64,000 nucleotides of DNA from Orientallactaga sibirica (lineage: Eukaryota > Chordata > Mammalia > Rodentia > Dipodidae), in NCBI GenBank assembly GCA_036365145.1, contig JAEOAD010001177.1, positions 308,896-372,895 on the forward strand. The letters run 5' to 3'. Below are positions 1 through 13,449 of this stretch, piece by piece; position 1 is the stretch's first letter; every line of letters begins with the position of its first letter. The notes under the pieces are model-generated. The model saw nothing but the letters and a program-made list of their open reading frames with translations, ran no database searches and was not told where the DNA came from. The translations under genes were made by a program, and so were the position numbers.

Positions 1-3000
1 TTCTAAAGTAGTTTGTTTAGAAAACAAACATCTTCATTGCTGAACACTGTACTGTGTTAAATAAGGTAGTTCTGTTCTCGGAATGAGTTGCTTTCCTACG
101 AAGAAGGTTGAGTACAGCAAGTTCAAACTTTCCTTGTTTGTGTAATCTTAAAACATGTACAACTTTGTAGATTCACCTCACTTATAACGTAGTTTGTTTA
201 GAACAGAAATATGTTCATTGCCGAATACCGTACTGGGTGAAGTAAGCGAGTTCTGCTATTGGAATGAGTTGCTTTCCCACGAAGAAGGGTGAGTTCAGCA
301 AGTTCAGACTTTCCTACTTTGTGTCATCTAAAAAGATCTACAACTTAGTAGATTCCCCTCAATTCTAATGTAGTTTGTTTGGAAAACAAACATGTTCATT
401 GCCGAACACTGTATTGTGTGAACTGAGCTAGTTCTGCTCTTGGAATGAGTTGCTTTCCTACGAAGAAGGTTGAGTGCAGCAAGTTCAGACTTTCCTAGTT
501 TTTGTCATCTAACAAGATGTACAACTTCGTAATTCTACTCAATTCTAAAGTAGTTTGTTTAGAAAACAACCATGTTCATGTCCGAACACTGTACTTACAG
601 TGTGAAGTAAGCTAGTTCTGCTCTTGGAATGAGTTTCTATCCTACAAAAAAGGTTGAGTGCAGCAAGTTCAAATTTCCAAGTTTGTGTCATATAACAAGA
701 TGTACAGCTTAGTAGATTCGCTTCATTTCTAAAGTAGTTTGTTTGGACAACAAACATCTTCATTGCCAAACACTGTACTGTGTTAAATAAGCTAGTTCTC
801 TTCTCGGAATGAGTTACTTTCCTACGAAGTGGGTTGAGTGCAGCAAGTTCAAACTTATCTTGTTTGTGTAATCTAACAAGGTGTACAACTTAGTAGATTC
901 ACCTCACTTATAAGGTAGTTTGTTTGGAAAACAAATATGTTCATTTCCGAACACTATACTGTTTGAAATAAGCTAGTTCTGCTATAGGAATGATTTGCTT
1001 TCCCACGAAGAAGGTTGAGTGCAGCAAGTTCACACTCTCCTAGTTTGTGTCATCTGACAAGAACTACAAATTAGTAGATTCATCTCAATTATAATGTAGT
1101 TTGTTTGGAAAAGAAACATGTTCATTGCCGAATACTGTACTGTGTGAAGTAAGCTAGTTCTGCTCTTGGAATGAGTAGCTTTCCCACGAAGAAGGTTGAG
1201 TGCAGCAAGTTCAAACTTTCATAGTTAGTGACATCTAACAAGTTGTACAACTTGGTAGATTCCCTTCATTTCTAAAGTAGTTTGTTTAGGAAACAAATAT
1301 CTTCATTGCCGAACACTGTACTGTGTTAAATAAACTAGTTCTGTTCTCGGAATGAGTTTCTTTCCTACGAAGTGGGTTGACTGCAGCAAGTTCAAACTTT
1401 CCTTGTTTGTGTAATGTCACAAGGTATACAACTTAGTAGATTCACCTCACTTCTAAAGTAGTTTGTTTAGAAAACAGATATGTTCATTGCGAACACTGTA
1501 CTGTGTGAAGTAAGCTAGTTCTGCTATTGGAATGAGTTGCTTTCCCACGAAGAAGGTTGAGTGCAGCATGGTCAAACTTTCCCAGTTTGTGTAATATAAC
1601 AAGACGTACAACCTAGTAGATTCGCTTTATTTCTAAAGTAGTTTGTTTAGAAAAGAAACCCGTTCATTGCCGAACACTTTACTGTGTGAAGTAAGCTACT
1701 TCTGTTCTCGGAAGGAGTTGCTTTCCTTGTTTATGTAAACTAACAAGATGTACAACTTAGTAGATTGGCCTCACTTCTAACTTAATATGTTTAAAAAACA
1801 AACATCTTCATTACTGAACACTGTACTGTGTGATATAAGGTAGTTCTGCTCTCGGAATGACTTGATTTCCTACGACGAGGGTTGACTGCAGCAAGTTCAA
1901 ACTTTCCTAGTTTCTGTAAACTATCTAGATGTACAACTTAGTAGTTTCGCCTCATTTCTAACGTAGTTTGTTTAGAAAACAAACATGTTCACTGCCGAAC
2001 ACTGTACTGTGTGAGGTAAGCTAGTTCTGCTCATGGAATGAGTTGCTTTCCCACGAAGGAGGTTGAGTGCAGCAAGTTCAAGCTTTCCTAGTTAGAGTCA
2101 TCTAACAAGATGTACAACATAGTAGATTTGCTTCATTCCTAATGTAGTTTATTTAGGAAACAAACATCTTCACTGCCGAACACTGTACTGTGTTAAATGT
2201 GCTAGATCTCTTCTTGGAATGAGTTGCTTTCCTACGAAGAGTGTTGAGTGCAGCGAGTTCAAAATTTCCTTGTTTGTTTAATCTAACAAGATGTACAACT
2301 TAGTAGAGTCACCTCATTTCTAACGTAGTTTTTTAGAAAACAAACGTGTTCATTTCTGAAAACTGTATTTACTGTGTGAAGTAAGCTACTTCTTCACTTG
2401 GAATGAGTTGCTTTCCCACCAAGAAGGTTGAGTGCTGCAAGTTCAAATTTCCTAGTTTGTGTAATCTAACAAGATGTACAACTTAGTAGATTCACCTCAC
2501 TTCTAACTTAATTTGTTTAGAAAACAAACATGTTCATTGCCAAGCACTGTACTGTGTGAAGCAAGCTAGTTCTGCTTTTGGAATGACTTGCTTTCCTGCT
2601 AAGAAGGTTGAGTGCAGCAAGTTCAAACTTTCCTTGTTTTTGTCATCTAACAAGAAGTACAACTTAGTAGGTTGGCTTCATTTATAAAGTAGATTGTTTA
2701 GAAAACACATATCTTCATTGCCGAACACTGTACTGTGTTAAATAAGCTAGTTCTGTTCTCAGAATGAGTTGCTTTCCTACGAAGAGGGTTGAGTGAAGCA
2801 AGTTCAAATTTCCTTGTTTGCGTCATCTACAAACATGTACAACTTTGTAGATTTGCCTCATTTCTAACATATTAGGTTTAGAAAACAAACATGTTCATTT
2901 CTGCACACTATACTTACTGTGTGAAGTAAGCTATTTCTGCTCTTGGAATGAGTTGCTTTCCCACGAAAAATGTTTAGTGCAGGAATTTCAAACTTTCCTA

Positions 3001-6000
3001 GTTTTTGTCATCTAACAATATGTACAACTTAATAGTTTCACCTCACTGCTAACTTAATATGCTTAGAAAACAAAAATGTTCATTGACAAACACTGTACTG
3101 TGTGAAGTAAGCTAGTTCTGCTCTCGGAATGAGTTGCTGTCATACGAAGAGGGTTGAGTGCAGCAAGTTGAACCTTTCCTTGTTCATGTAATGTAACAAG
3201 ATGTACAACATAGTAGATTCATCTCATTTCTAAGGTAGTTTGTTTAGAAAACAAACATGTTCATTACCAAACACTGTATTTACTGTTTGAAGTAAGGTAG
3301 TTCTGCTCTTGGAATGAGTTGCCTTCCTACGAATAATGTTGAGTGCAGCAAGTTCAAACTTTCCCAGTTTGTGTCATCTACCAAGATGTACAACTTAGTA
3401 TATTCACTTAATTTCTAAAGTACTTTGTTTAGAAAACAAACATCCTTATTGCTGAACACTGTACTGTGTTAAATAAGCTAGTTCTCTTCTAGGAATGAGT
3501 TGCTTGCCTATGAAGAGTGTTGAGTGCAGCAAGTACAAACTTTCCTAGCTTGTGTCATATAAGATGTACAACTTAGCAGATTCGCTTCATTTCTAAAGTA
3601 GTTTCTTTGCAAAACAAACATATTCATTGCCGAACTCTGTACTATGTTAAATAAGATAGTTCTGTTCTCGGAATGAGTGTCTTTCCTACGAAGTGTGCTG
3701 AATGCAGCAAGTTAAAACTTTCCTTGTTTGTGTAATCTACCAAGATGTACAACTTAGTAGATTCTCCTCACTTCTAACGTAGTATGTTTAGAAAACAAAT
3801 ATGATCCTTCCCGAACACTGTACTGTGTGAAGTAAGCTAGTTCTGCTCTTGGAATGAGTTGCTTTCCTTGTTTGTGTAATCTACCAAGATGTACAACTTA
3901 GTAGATTCGCCTCACTTCTAATGTAGTATGTTTAGAAAACAAATATGTTCCTTCCTGAACACTGTACTGTGTTAAATAAGCTAGTTCTGCTCTCGGAATG
4001 AGTTGCTTTCCCACGAAGAGGGTTGAGTGCAGCAACTTCAAACTTTCCTAGTTTCTGTAATCTACCAAGGTGTACAACTTAGTAGTTTCATCTCATTTCT
4101 AGAGTAGTTTGTTTAGGAAACATACATGTTCATTACTGAATACTGTACTTGTGTGTGAAGTAACCTAGTTCTGCTCTTAGAATGAGTTGCTTTCCTATGA
4201 AGAAGGTTGAGTGCAGCAAGTTCAAACTTTCCTAGTCTGTGTAATCTCACAAGATGTACAACTTAGTAGGTTAGCTTCATTTCTAAAGTAGTTTGTTTAG
4301 AAATCAAACAGGTTCAATGCCAAACACTGTACTGTGTGAAATAAGCTAGTTCTGTTCTTGGAATGAGTTGCTTTCCTACGAAGTGAGTTGAATGCAACAA
4401 GTTCAATTGTTCCTTGTTTATGTAATGTAACAATATGTAAACCTTAGTAGATTCGCCTCACTTGTATCTTAGTTTGTTTAGAGAACAAACATGGTCATTG
4501 CCGAACACTGTACTGTGTGAAGTAAGCTAGTCCTGCTCTTGGAATGAGTTGTTTTCCTATGAAGAAGGTTAAATGCATCAAGTTCAGACTTTCCTAGTAT
4601 GTGTCATCTAACAAGATGTACAACTTAGTAGATTCGCCTGATTTCTTACTCAGTTTCTTTAGAAAACAAACATGTTCATTTCCGAACACTGTACTTACTG
4701 TGTGAAGTAAGCTAGTTCTGCTCTTAGAATGAGTTGCGTTCCCACAAAGAAAGTTGAGTGCAGCAAGTTGAAACTTTCCTAGTCTGTGACATCTAACAAG
4801 ATGTACAACTTAGTAGACTTGCTTCATTTCTAAAGTAGTTTCTTTGTAAAACAAACATCTTCATTGCAGAACACGGTTCTGTGTTAAATAAGCTAGTTCT
4901 GTTCTCGCAATGAGTTGCTTCCCTATGAAGTGGGTTGAGTGAAGCAAGTTCAACATTCCTTGTTTGTGTAATCTAGCAAGATGTACAACTTAGTAGATTC
5001 GTCTCACTTCTATCGTAGTTTGTTTAGAAAACAAGTATGTTCATTGCCGAACACTGTACTGTGTGAAGTAAGCTAGTTTTGCTAATGGATTGAGTCGCTT
5101 TCCCACGAAGAAGGTTGACTGCAGCAAGTTCGAACTTTCCCAGTTTGGGTAATCTAACAAGATGTACAACTTAGTAGATTTGCCCCATTTCTAGCGTAGT
5201 TTGTTTAGAAAAAAAACATGGTCATTGCCGAACACTGTACTGTGTGGAGTAAGCTAGTTCTGCTCTAGGAATGAGTTGCTTTCCTAAGAAGAAGGTTGAG
5301 TACAGCAAGTTCAAACTCTCCTAGTTTGTGTTATCTAACAGGTTGTACAACATAGCAGATTCGCTTCATTTCTAAAGTAGTTTGTTGAGAAAACAAACAT
5401 CTTCATTGCCAAATACTCAACTGTGTTAAATGAGCTAGTTCTGTTCTCGGAATGAGTTGCTTTCCTACGAAGTGGGTTGAGTGTAGCAAGTTCAAACTTT
5501 CCTTGTTTGTGCAATCTACCAAGATGTACAACTTAGTAGATTCACCTCACTTCTAACATAGTTTGTTAGAGAACAAATATGTTCATTCCCGAACACTGTA
5601 CTGTGTGAAGTAAGCTAGTTCTGCTATTGGAATGAGTTGCTTTCCCACGAAGAAGGTTGAGTACAGCAAGTTCAAACTTTCCTAGTTAGTGTCATCTAAC
5701 AAGATGTACAACTTATTAGATCTGCCTAATTTTAAAGTAGTTTGTTTAGAAAACAACCATCTTCATTGCCGAACATTGTACTGTGTGAAGTATGCTAGTT
5801 TCCACTCTTGGAATGAGTTGCTTTCCCACGAAGATGATTGAGTGCAGCAAGTTCAAATATTCCTAGTTTGTGTCATCTAACAAGATGTACAACATAGTAG
5901 TTTTGCCTCAATTCTAAAGCAGTTTGTTTAGAAAACAAACATGTTCATGGCCGAACACTGTACTTTGTGAAATAAGCTAGTTCTGCTCTCGGTATGATTT

Positions 6001-7050
6001 GCTTTCCTATGAAGAGGGTTGAGTGCAGAAAGTTCAAACTTTCCTTGTTTGTGTAATCGATCAAGATGTACAACTTAGAAGTTTCAGCTCATTTCTAACA
6101 TAGTTTGTTTAGAAAACAAACATGTTCATTGCTGAACACTGTACTGTGTGAAGTAAGTTAATTTTGCCCTTGGAATGAGTTGCTTTCCCATGAAGAAGGT
6201 TAAGGGCAGCAAGGTCAAACTTTCCTAGTTTGTGTCATCTAACAAGATGTACAACTAAGTAAATTCACTTCATTTCTAAAGTAATTTGTTCAGAAAACAA
6301 ACAGGTTCATTCACGAACACTGTACTGTGTTAAATAAACTAGTACTGCTCTCGGAATGAGTTGCTTTCCTACGAAGAGGGTTGAGTGCAGCAAGTTCTGA
6401 CTTTCCTTGTTTATGTAATCTAACAAGGTGTACAACTTAGTAGATTCGCCTCACTTATATCTTAGTTTGTTTAGAAAACAAACATGTTTATTGTCAAACA
6501 CTGTACTGTGTCAAGTAAGCTAGTTCTGCTCTTGGAATGAGTTGTTTTCCCACGAAGAAGGTTGAGAGCAGCAAATTCAAACTTTCCAAGTTTGTGTCAT
6601 CTATCATGATATACAACTTAGTAGATTCGCTTGATTTATAAAGCAGTTTCTTTAGAAAACAAACAGGATCACTGCCGAACACTTTACTGTGTTAAATAAG
6701 CTAGTTCTGTTCTCGGAATGAGTTTCTTTCCTACGAAGAGGGTTGAGTGCAGCAAGTTCAAATTTTCCTTGTTTGTGTAATCTAACAAGATGTACAACTT
6801 CATAGATTCGCCTCACTTCTAACGTAGTTTGTTTAGAAAACAAAAATGTTCATTACCAAACACTGTACTGTGTGAAGTAAGTAAGTTCTGCTCTTGGAAT
6901 GAGTTGCTTTCCTACGAAGAAGATTGAGTGCAGCAACTTCAAACTTTCCCAGTTTGTGTCATCTACCAAGATGTACAACTTAGTAGATTCGCTTCATTTC
7001 CAAAGTAGTGTGTTTAGAAAACAAACATCTTCATTGCCAAACACTGTTCT
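1..7050. repeat. ~180-bp satellite tandem array, block 1
   Basis: Head-to-tail monomers, about 39 in this block. The landmark GTAGTTTGTTTAGAAAAC recurs at 8, 189, 370 and 550, giving a period of 180-181 bp. Each unit is AT-rich and contains a 19-bp dyad (GTTTGTTT-AGA-AAACAAAC), a stretch reading gaacactgtactgtgtgaag, and a gttgagtgcagcaagttc stretch. Monomers fall into recognisable variants: one with ttctcgg and gttaaataag, one with ctattgg, one with ctcttgg, and one with an extra tacttac insert. Their order recurs but is irregular. Some units are shortened (around 1690-1740 and 3840-3870). I saw no match to a CENP-B box. No coding potential is credible here. A centromeric or pericentromeric satellite is an inference from structure. 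Confidence 0.95.
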
Positions 7051-8194
7051 GTCTTTTTTTTTAATATATATATATTTTTTTATTTATATTATTTTGATTT
7101 TACATTCATAGTAAAGGATCCATTGTCCTCCTCCCTGTCCTCCCACTTTCAAAGGGACCCTTGTCAATGGGGAATGTGGGTCAAGCATTGTGAGGTTGGT
7201 TAAGAGTTCTGGGGGGTTGGCCCCAGTCTCTGTGCATAATGCCCCAACTATGGCTCTAACAATCTTTCCGCCCCCTCTTCCGCCAGTTTCCCTGAGCCAC
7301 ATTGGGGTCATTTTAGTTCTGCTTCAGTGATGCGGTTTCGGGAGCCTCTGTGTCTCTGGATCTCTGGCTTAGTTGGAGTTGGATGTTCTCTGTGTTTATC
7401 TCCTTCGGCCTTTTGCTGGTGTCATGATTGCCATGAATACTGAACTCTTGCCCTTCCCCTGCGTTGTTCTATGGTTTCAGCTGGGGCCCTGGTGAGGTGT
7501 GGTTAGCTGATCCTCCCTTCAGGTTCGATGTCCACCTGAAAAAAGATAAGCAAATTCTCCATCGGAGAGAAAAGTTAGTACTAGGTAGAAGGGATGACCA
7601 TCTATGTTTTGGAGGGAAATTTATATGTGTTGGCTCTCTTCTAGCCCACATTTGGTGATATCTTGACCTTGGAGACTGAGCTCATTTTTTGTTCCTGGTT
7701 TTGACTTATTTCCCAGTTCCAGCAATGAGTTCCATTCCACTGAGTGTATCTATTAGCCAAATCAAGAGCAGTTGGTTACCCACCATGGCTGTTTGCCACT
7801 ACTGCACTTGTATGAGCATTACGTCAAGTTGTTTCCAGCTGGGTATCTTAGACTGCCAGTTGTTTGGACAGATGTCGGTCATTTTCCCCCAGTTGCTTGT
7901 ATAGCGCCCTCTGGTATTAGACTAGCTAACTGTCTGGGGACTGACCCTCTTCCAGATTCTGAACATATCTCTTCGTGTTTGGTCTCACACACGTAAGCTG
8001 TCTTCAACAGTAGGGTCTTGCCATTAACCTTTGGTGGGTCACCAAGAACTCTGACAGAAGTCTGTCTATTTTGGGAAACCTTGTAGGTGTTTCAGATCAA
8101 CAGCTCATTGTGGAAGTTCTCCCCATGCTGGCACTGGGAGTTATAAGTCTGCACCTAGGAAGATGAGGGAAGAAAAAGATAATATAGAGGAGAA

Positions 8195-8268
8195 AGTGAG
8201 TATAGAGAGGGGAGGGAGAGAGAACGAGAGAGGGAGAGAGAGAGAGAGAAGAGAGAGAGAAGCAGGAC
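8195..8268. repeat. (GA)n simple repeat in L1 3'UTR
   Basis: A purine run rich in GAGA on the plus strand, inside the L1a 3'UTR. Equivalent runs occur in the other copies (13100-13166, 28195-28265) and as CT-rich sequence at 46415-46450, so it belongs to the L1 family and varies in length. Confidence 0.85.
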
Positions 8269-8404
8269 AAGATTAAGGTTGGCCTTCATGATGCTCTCTC
8301 CAGGTTCCTGTGGTTCGCGTGTTCCCTCTGCAGGCCTGCTGAAGGATCAATGTTTTAACCTGTTGTTCAGAATAAAGGGTTTTACAGTGTCTTTTCCTTT
8401 TGGG

Positions 8405-8512
8405 TCCCAATTTGTATCCCCCCCTTGTTCTCCCTCCCACCCTCTTGTTCCCTCCCACCCTTACCCTCCCTCCCTCCCACCCTCCCTCCCTCCCACCCTC
8501 GTCTTCAGAGTG
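8405..8512 (-). other. G-rich tract of L1 3'UTR, potential G-quadruplex
   Basis: On the L1 sense (minus) strand this is a series of GGGAGGG and GTGGGAGGG blocks with many G-runs of three or more separated by one to four bases. The equivalent tract is at 13321-13402 (minus), 29490-29555 (plus) and 46188-46258 (plus). G-quadruplex-forming tracts are a known conserved feature of mammalian L1 3'UTRs. Folding is inferred from sequence only. Confidence 0.6.
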
Positions 8513-8548
8513 TTTATTTGGTTTGGCCCCCTGCCACATGGTTTCAGG

Positions 8549-9942
8549 TTAGGAGTGACAGATAAACGAGACCATGGGACGACTCTCTTTTTGTGCTTGG
8601 GTGAGCTCACTGAGGATGATCTGTTCCATGTTTGACCATTTTTTTTCAAATTTCCTTATTTCATCTTTCCTTAGTGCTACGTAGAATTCCATAGTATAGA
8701 TATACCACATCTTTTGTTATCCATTCATCTAGTGATGGACACCTGGGTTGATTCCAGCTCTTTGCTATTATGAATTGAGCAGCTATAAACATGGTTGAGC
8801 AAATGTCTCTGATCTGAGGCTTGGGGCCTTTAGGGTATATGCCCAATAAGGGAATAACTGGGTCCATTGGTAGGTCTATGGTCATCCTTTTCAGGAGCCT
8901 CCATATAGCTTTCCATAGTGGTTGAACCATTTTACATTCCCACCAGCAGTGAAAGGTTGTTCCTATTTCTCCACATCCTCGCCAGCATTTATTTTCATTA
9001 TTTTTTTTAATGCTAGACATCCTTACTGGGGTAAGGTGGAATCTCATAGTTGTTTTAATTTGCATTTCCCTGATGATAGGGATTTTGAACATTTTCTTAG
9101 ATGCGCATTTGCTATTTGTATTTCTTCCTTCGAGAACTCCCTGTGCAGTTCTCTGCCCCACTTTGTGAGTGGATTGTTTGATGATTTGTTTTTTAGGTTT
9201 TGGAGTTCTTTGTAGATTCTAGAAATCAGGCCTCTGTCAGTTGTATAGCTGGTGAAAATTTTCTCCCATTCTGTAGGTAATCTGCTGGCTTTGGTTATAG
9301 TATTTTTGCCAGTGAAAAAGCTTTTCAGCTTCATGTGATCCCAATGGTTGAGTGATTGTTTGATTTCCTGAGCTGTTGGGGTTTTGTTCAGGAAATCTTT
9401 TCCCACTCCTATATCGTGGAAGGTTCCTCCTATTTTTTTCTTCCAGTAGCAGCATAGTTTCTGGTTTTATATTAAGGTCTTTGATCCATTTGGACTGAAT
9501 TTTTGTGCATGGAGTGATGTGTGGGTCGAGTTTCATTTTCCTACATATGGATGTCCAGTTTGTCCAGCACCATTTGTTGAAGATGCTGTCCTTTTTCCAT
9601 TCTACATTGCTAGGGCCTTTGTCAAATATCAAGCAGCTGTAGTTTCTTGACCCAAAATCTGGGTCTTCAATTCTGTTCCATTGGTCTATATTCCTGTTTT
9701 TGTGCCAGTACCAGATTGTTTTTATTACAATGGCTTTGTAGTATAACTTTAGATCAGGTATGGTGATGCCTCCAGAGGTGCTTCTTTTGCTGAGGATGAG
9801 CTTGGATATCCGAGGCCTTCTGCCTTTCCATATGAATTTTGAGATAGTTTTTTCTATCTCATTGAAAAAGGAAGTTGGGACTTTTATTGGCATTGCATTG
9901 AATCTATAAAGTGCTTTTGGTAAAATTGCCATTTTCACAATG
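8549..9942 (-). pseudogene. LINE-1 ORF2 C-terminal fragment (L1a)
   Basis: Minus-strand frames encode the part of L1 ORF2 downstream of the reverse transcriptase: the stretch starting [18 protein letters not shown], the segment [18 protein letters not shown], and the C-terminal Cys-rich segment with [18 protein letters not shown], ending at a stop codon at 8549-8551. The frame breaks at least twice. One break is an extra T in the run near 9433-9440 (the sister copy has one fewer T and stays open there), and others lie near 9050-9160 and 8840. The endonuclease and RT catalytic domains are absent through 5' truncation, so the fragment cannot encode a functional protein. Confidence 0.9.
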
Positions 9943-9943
9943 T

Positions 9944-9986
<43 letters not shown>
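9943..9986. repeat. (AAT)n microsatellite at the L1 5' truncation point
   Basis: A perfect run of AAT units where the L1a ORF2 sequence ends and satellite (gctagttctgttctcag) begins. The same junction and run are at 14930-14970 in the second L1 copy. Confidence 0.95.
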
Positions 9987-12061
9987 GCTAGTTCTGTTCT
10001 CAGAATGAGATGCTTTCCTGTGAATACAGTTGAGTGCAACAAGTTCAAATGTTCCTTGTTTGTGTCATCTAACAAGATGTACAACTTAGTAGATTCGCCT
10101 CACTTCTAACGTAGTTTGTTTAGAAAACAAATATGTTCATTGCCAAACTCTGTGCTGTGTAAAGTAAGCTAGTTCTGCTATTGGAATGAGTTGCTTTCCC
10201 ACGAAGAAGGTTGAGTGCAGCAAGATCAAACTTTACTTGTTTGTGTAATCTAACAAGATGTAGAACTTATTAGATTCACCTCATTTCTAAGGTAGTTTGT
10301 TTAGAAAACAAACATGTTCATTGACAAACACTGTACTGTGTGAAGTAAGATAGTTCTGCTCTTGGAATGAGTTGCTTTCCTACAAAGAAGGTTGAGTGCA
10401 GCAGGTTGACACTTTCCTAGTTTTTGTCATCTAACAAGCTGTACAACTTAGTAGATTCGCTTCATTTCTAAAGCAGTTTGTTTAGAAAACAAATATCTTC
10501 ATTGCTGACACTGTACTGTTTTAAATAACTAGTTCTGTTCCCAGAATAAGATGCTTTCCTGCGAAGACGGTTGAGTGCAACAAGTCCAAGTGTTTCTTGT
10601 TTGTTTCATCTAACAAGATGTACAACTTAGTAGATTCACCTCATTTCTAAAGTAGTTTGATTAGAAAACAAACAGGTTCATTTCCGAACACTGTACTTAC
10701 TGTGTGAAGTAAGCTAGTTCTGCTCTTGGAATTAGTTGCTTTCCCACCAAGAAGGTTGAGTGTATCAACTTCAAGCTTTCCTAGTTTGTGTAATCTCACA
10801 AGGTGTACAACTTCGTAGATTCACCTCATTTCTAATATAGTTTGTTTAGAAAACAACCATGTTCATTGCCGAACACTGTACTGTGTGAAGTAAAGGAGTT
10901 CTGCTCTTGGAATGAGTTGCTTTCCCACGAAGAAGGTTCAGTGCAGCAAGTTCAAACTTTCCTATTTGTGTAATCTAACAAGATGTACAACTTAGTAGTT
11001 TTGCCTGAATTCTAAAGGAGTTTGTTTAGAAAACAAACATCTTCATTACCGAACACTGTACAGTGTGAAATAAGCTAGTTCTGCTCTCAGAATGAGTTGC
11101 TTTCCTACGAAGAAGATTGAGTGCAGCAACTTCAAACTTTCCTAGTTTGTGTCATCTAACAAGATGTACAACTTAGTAGATTCGCTTCATTTCTAAAGTA
11201 GTGTGTTTAGAAAACACACATCTTCGTTGCCAAACTCTGTACTGTTTTAAATAAGCTAGTTCTGTTCTCAGAATGAGATGCTTTCCTGCGAAGACGGTTG
11301 AGTGCAACAAGTACAAATGTTCCTTGTTTGTGTCATCTAACAAGATGTACAACTTAGTAGATTCGCCTCACTTCTAACGTACTTTGTTTAGAAAACAAAC
11401 ATCTTCAGTGCCGAATGCTGTACTGTGTGAAGTAAGCTAGTTCTGCTATTGGAATGAGTTGCTTTCCCACGAAGAAGGTTGAGTGCAGCAAGATCAAACT
11501 TTACTTCTTTGTGTAATATAACAAGATGTGAAACTTATTAGATTCGCCTAATTTCTAAGGTAGTTTGTTTAGAAAACAAACATGTTAATTGCCAAACACT
11601 GTACTGTGTGAAGTAAGCTAGTTCTGCTCTTGGAATGAGTTGCTTTCCTACGAAGAAGGTTGAGTGCAGCAGGTTCAAACTTTACTACTATGTGTCATCT
11701 AACAAACTGTACAACTTAGCAGATTCGCTTCATTTCTAAAGTAGTTTGTTTAGAAAACAAATGTCTTCATTGCCGAACACTGTTCTGTGTTAAAAAGCGA
11801 GTTCTGTTCTCAGAATGAGATGCTTTCCTGCGAAGACGGTTGAGCGCAACAAGTACAAATGTTCCTTGTTTGTGTCATCTAACAAGATATACAACTTAGT
11901 AGATTCGCCTCAGTTCTAACATAGTTTGTTTAGAAAACAAACATGTTCATTGCTGAACACTGTACTGTGTAAAGTAAGTTAATTTTGCTCTTGGAATGAG
12001 TTGCTTTCCCACGAAGAAGGTTGAGTGTATCAACTTCAAACTTTCCAAGTTTGTGTACTCT
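9987..12061. repeat. ~180-bp satellite tandem array, block 2
   Basis: About 11.5 monomers of the same satellite as block 1. The block is copied almost exactly at 14971-17046: the offset is 4984 at the left end and 4986 at the right end, and the stretches compared by eye showed no substitutions. It ends abruptly inside a monomer at tactctaa, where LINE-1 3'UTR sequence (agggaccc) follows directly. Confidence 0.95.
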
Positions 12062-13130
12062 AAAGGGACCCTTGTCAATGGGGAATGTGGGTCAAGCATT
12101 GTGAGGTTGGTTAAGAGTTCTGGGGTTGGCCCCAGTCTCTGTGCATAATGCCCCAACTATGGCTCTAACAATCTTTCCGCCCCCTCTTCCGCCAGTTTCC
12201 CTGAGCCACATTGGGGTCATTTTAGTTCTGCTTCAGTGATGCGGTTCGGGAGCCTCTGTGTCTCTGGATCTCTGGCTTAGTTGGAGTTGGATGTTCTCTG
12301 TGTTTATCTCCTTTGGCCTTTTGCTGGTGTCATGATTGCCATGAATACTGAACTCTTGCCCTTCCCCTCGTTGTTCTATGGTTTCAGCTGGGGCCCTGGT
12401 GAGGTGTGGTTAGCTGATCCTCCCTTCAGGTTCGATGTCCACCTGAAAAAAGATAAGCAAATTCTCCATCGGAGAGAAAAGTTAGTACTAGGTAGAAGGG
12501 ATGACCATCTATGTTTTGGAGGGAAATTTATATGTGTTGGCTCTCTTCTAGCCCACATTTGGTGATATCTTGACCTTGGAGACTGAGCTCATTTTTGTTC
12601 CTGGTTTTGACTTATTTCCCAGTTCCAGCAATGAGTTCCATTCCACTGAGTGGATCTATTAGCCAAATCAAGAGCAGTTGGTTACCCACCATGGCTGTTT
12701 GCCACTACTGCACTTGTATGAGCATTACGTCAAGTTGTTTCCAGCTGGGTATCTTAGACTGCCAGTTGTTTGGACAGATGTCGGTCATTTTCCCCAGTTG
12801 CTTGTATAGCGCCCTCTGGTATTAGACTAGCTAACTGTCTGGGGACTGACCCTCTTCAGATTCTGAACATATCTCTTCGTGTTTGGTCTCACACACGTAA
12901 GCTGTCTTCAACAGTAGGGTCTTGCCATTAACCTTTGGTGGGTCACCAAGAACTCTGACAGAAGTCTGTCTATTTTTGGGAAACCTTGTAGGTGTTTCAG
13001 ATCAACAGCTCATTGTGGAAGTTCTCCCCATGCTGGCACTGGGAGTTATAAGTCTGCACCTAGGAAGATGAGGGAAGAAAAGATAATATAGAGGAGAAAG
13101 TGAGTATAGAGAGGGGAGGGGAGAGAACGA

Positions 13131-13166
<36 letters not shown>

Positions 13167-13449
13167 CAGGACAAGATTAAGGTTGGCCTTCATGATGCTC
13201 TCTCCAGGTTCCTGTGGTTTGTGTGTTCCCTCTGCAGGCCTGCTGAAGGATCAATGTTTTAACCTGTTGTTCAGAATAAAGGGTTTTACAGTGTCTTTTC
13301 CTTTTGGGTCCCAATTTGTATCCCCCTTGTTCTCCCTCCCACCCTCTTGTTCCCTCCCCACCCTTACCCTCCCTCCTCCCACCCTCCCTCCCTCCCACCC
13401 TGGTCTTCAGAGTGTTTATTTGGTTTGGCCCCTGCCACATGGTTTCAGG

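Larger units (their letters stand above)
7051..9986 (-). mobile_element. LINE-1, 5'-truncated, antisense, inserted in satellite (L1a)
   Basis: On the minus strand this is a LINE-1 3' half. The A/T-rich tail (7055-7085 as poly-T/TA on the plus strand) is followed by a 3'UTR of about 1.46 kb and the ORF2 C-terminal part. The same 3'UTR occurs in the window at 12062-13449, 27128-28437 and 46074-47607. The element is truncated in ORF2 and ends in an (AAT)n run that merges into satellite at 9987. The left satellite stops inside a monomer (cactgttctgt) and the right one resumes a few bases further on in the monomer, so this is an insertion into the array. No clear target-site duplication is visible. 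Confidence 0.95.

Noticed and set aside
1..7050. Regularly repeated array resembling a CRISPR
   Set aside because: The whole 180-bp unit repeats, with no unique spacers and no cas genes, and the rest of the window is mammalian. It is a satellite.
545..7111. Short open frames across the satellite
   Set aside because: All are 60-75 residues, lie in different frames of the same monomer and have no conserved coding pattern.
8279..8635. 118-residue plus-strand frame and its repeat at 13183-13536
   Set aside because: It is antisense to the L1 3'UTR and its Pro/Ser-rich part is the C-rich complement of the G-rich tract.
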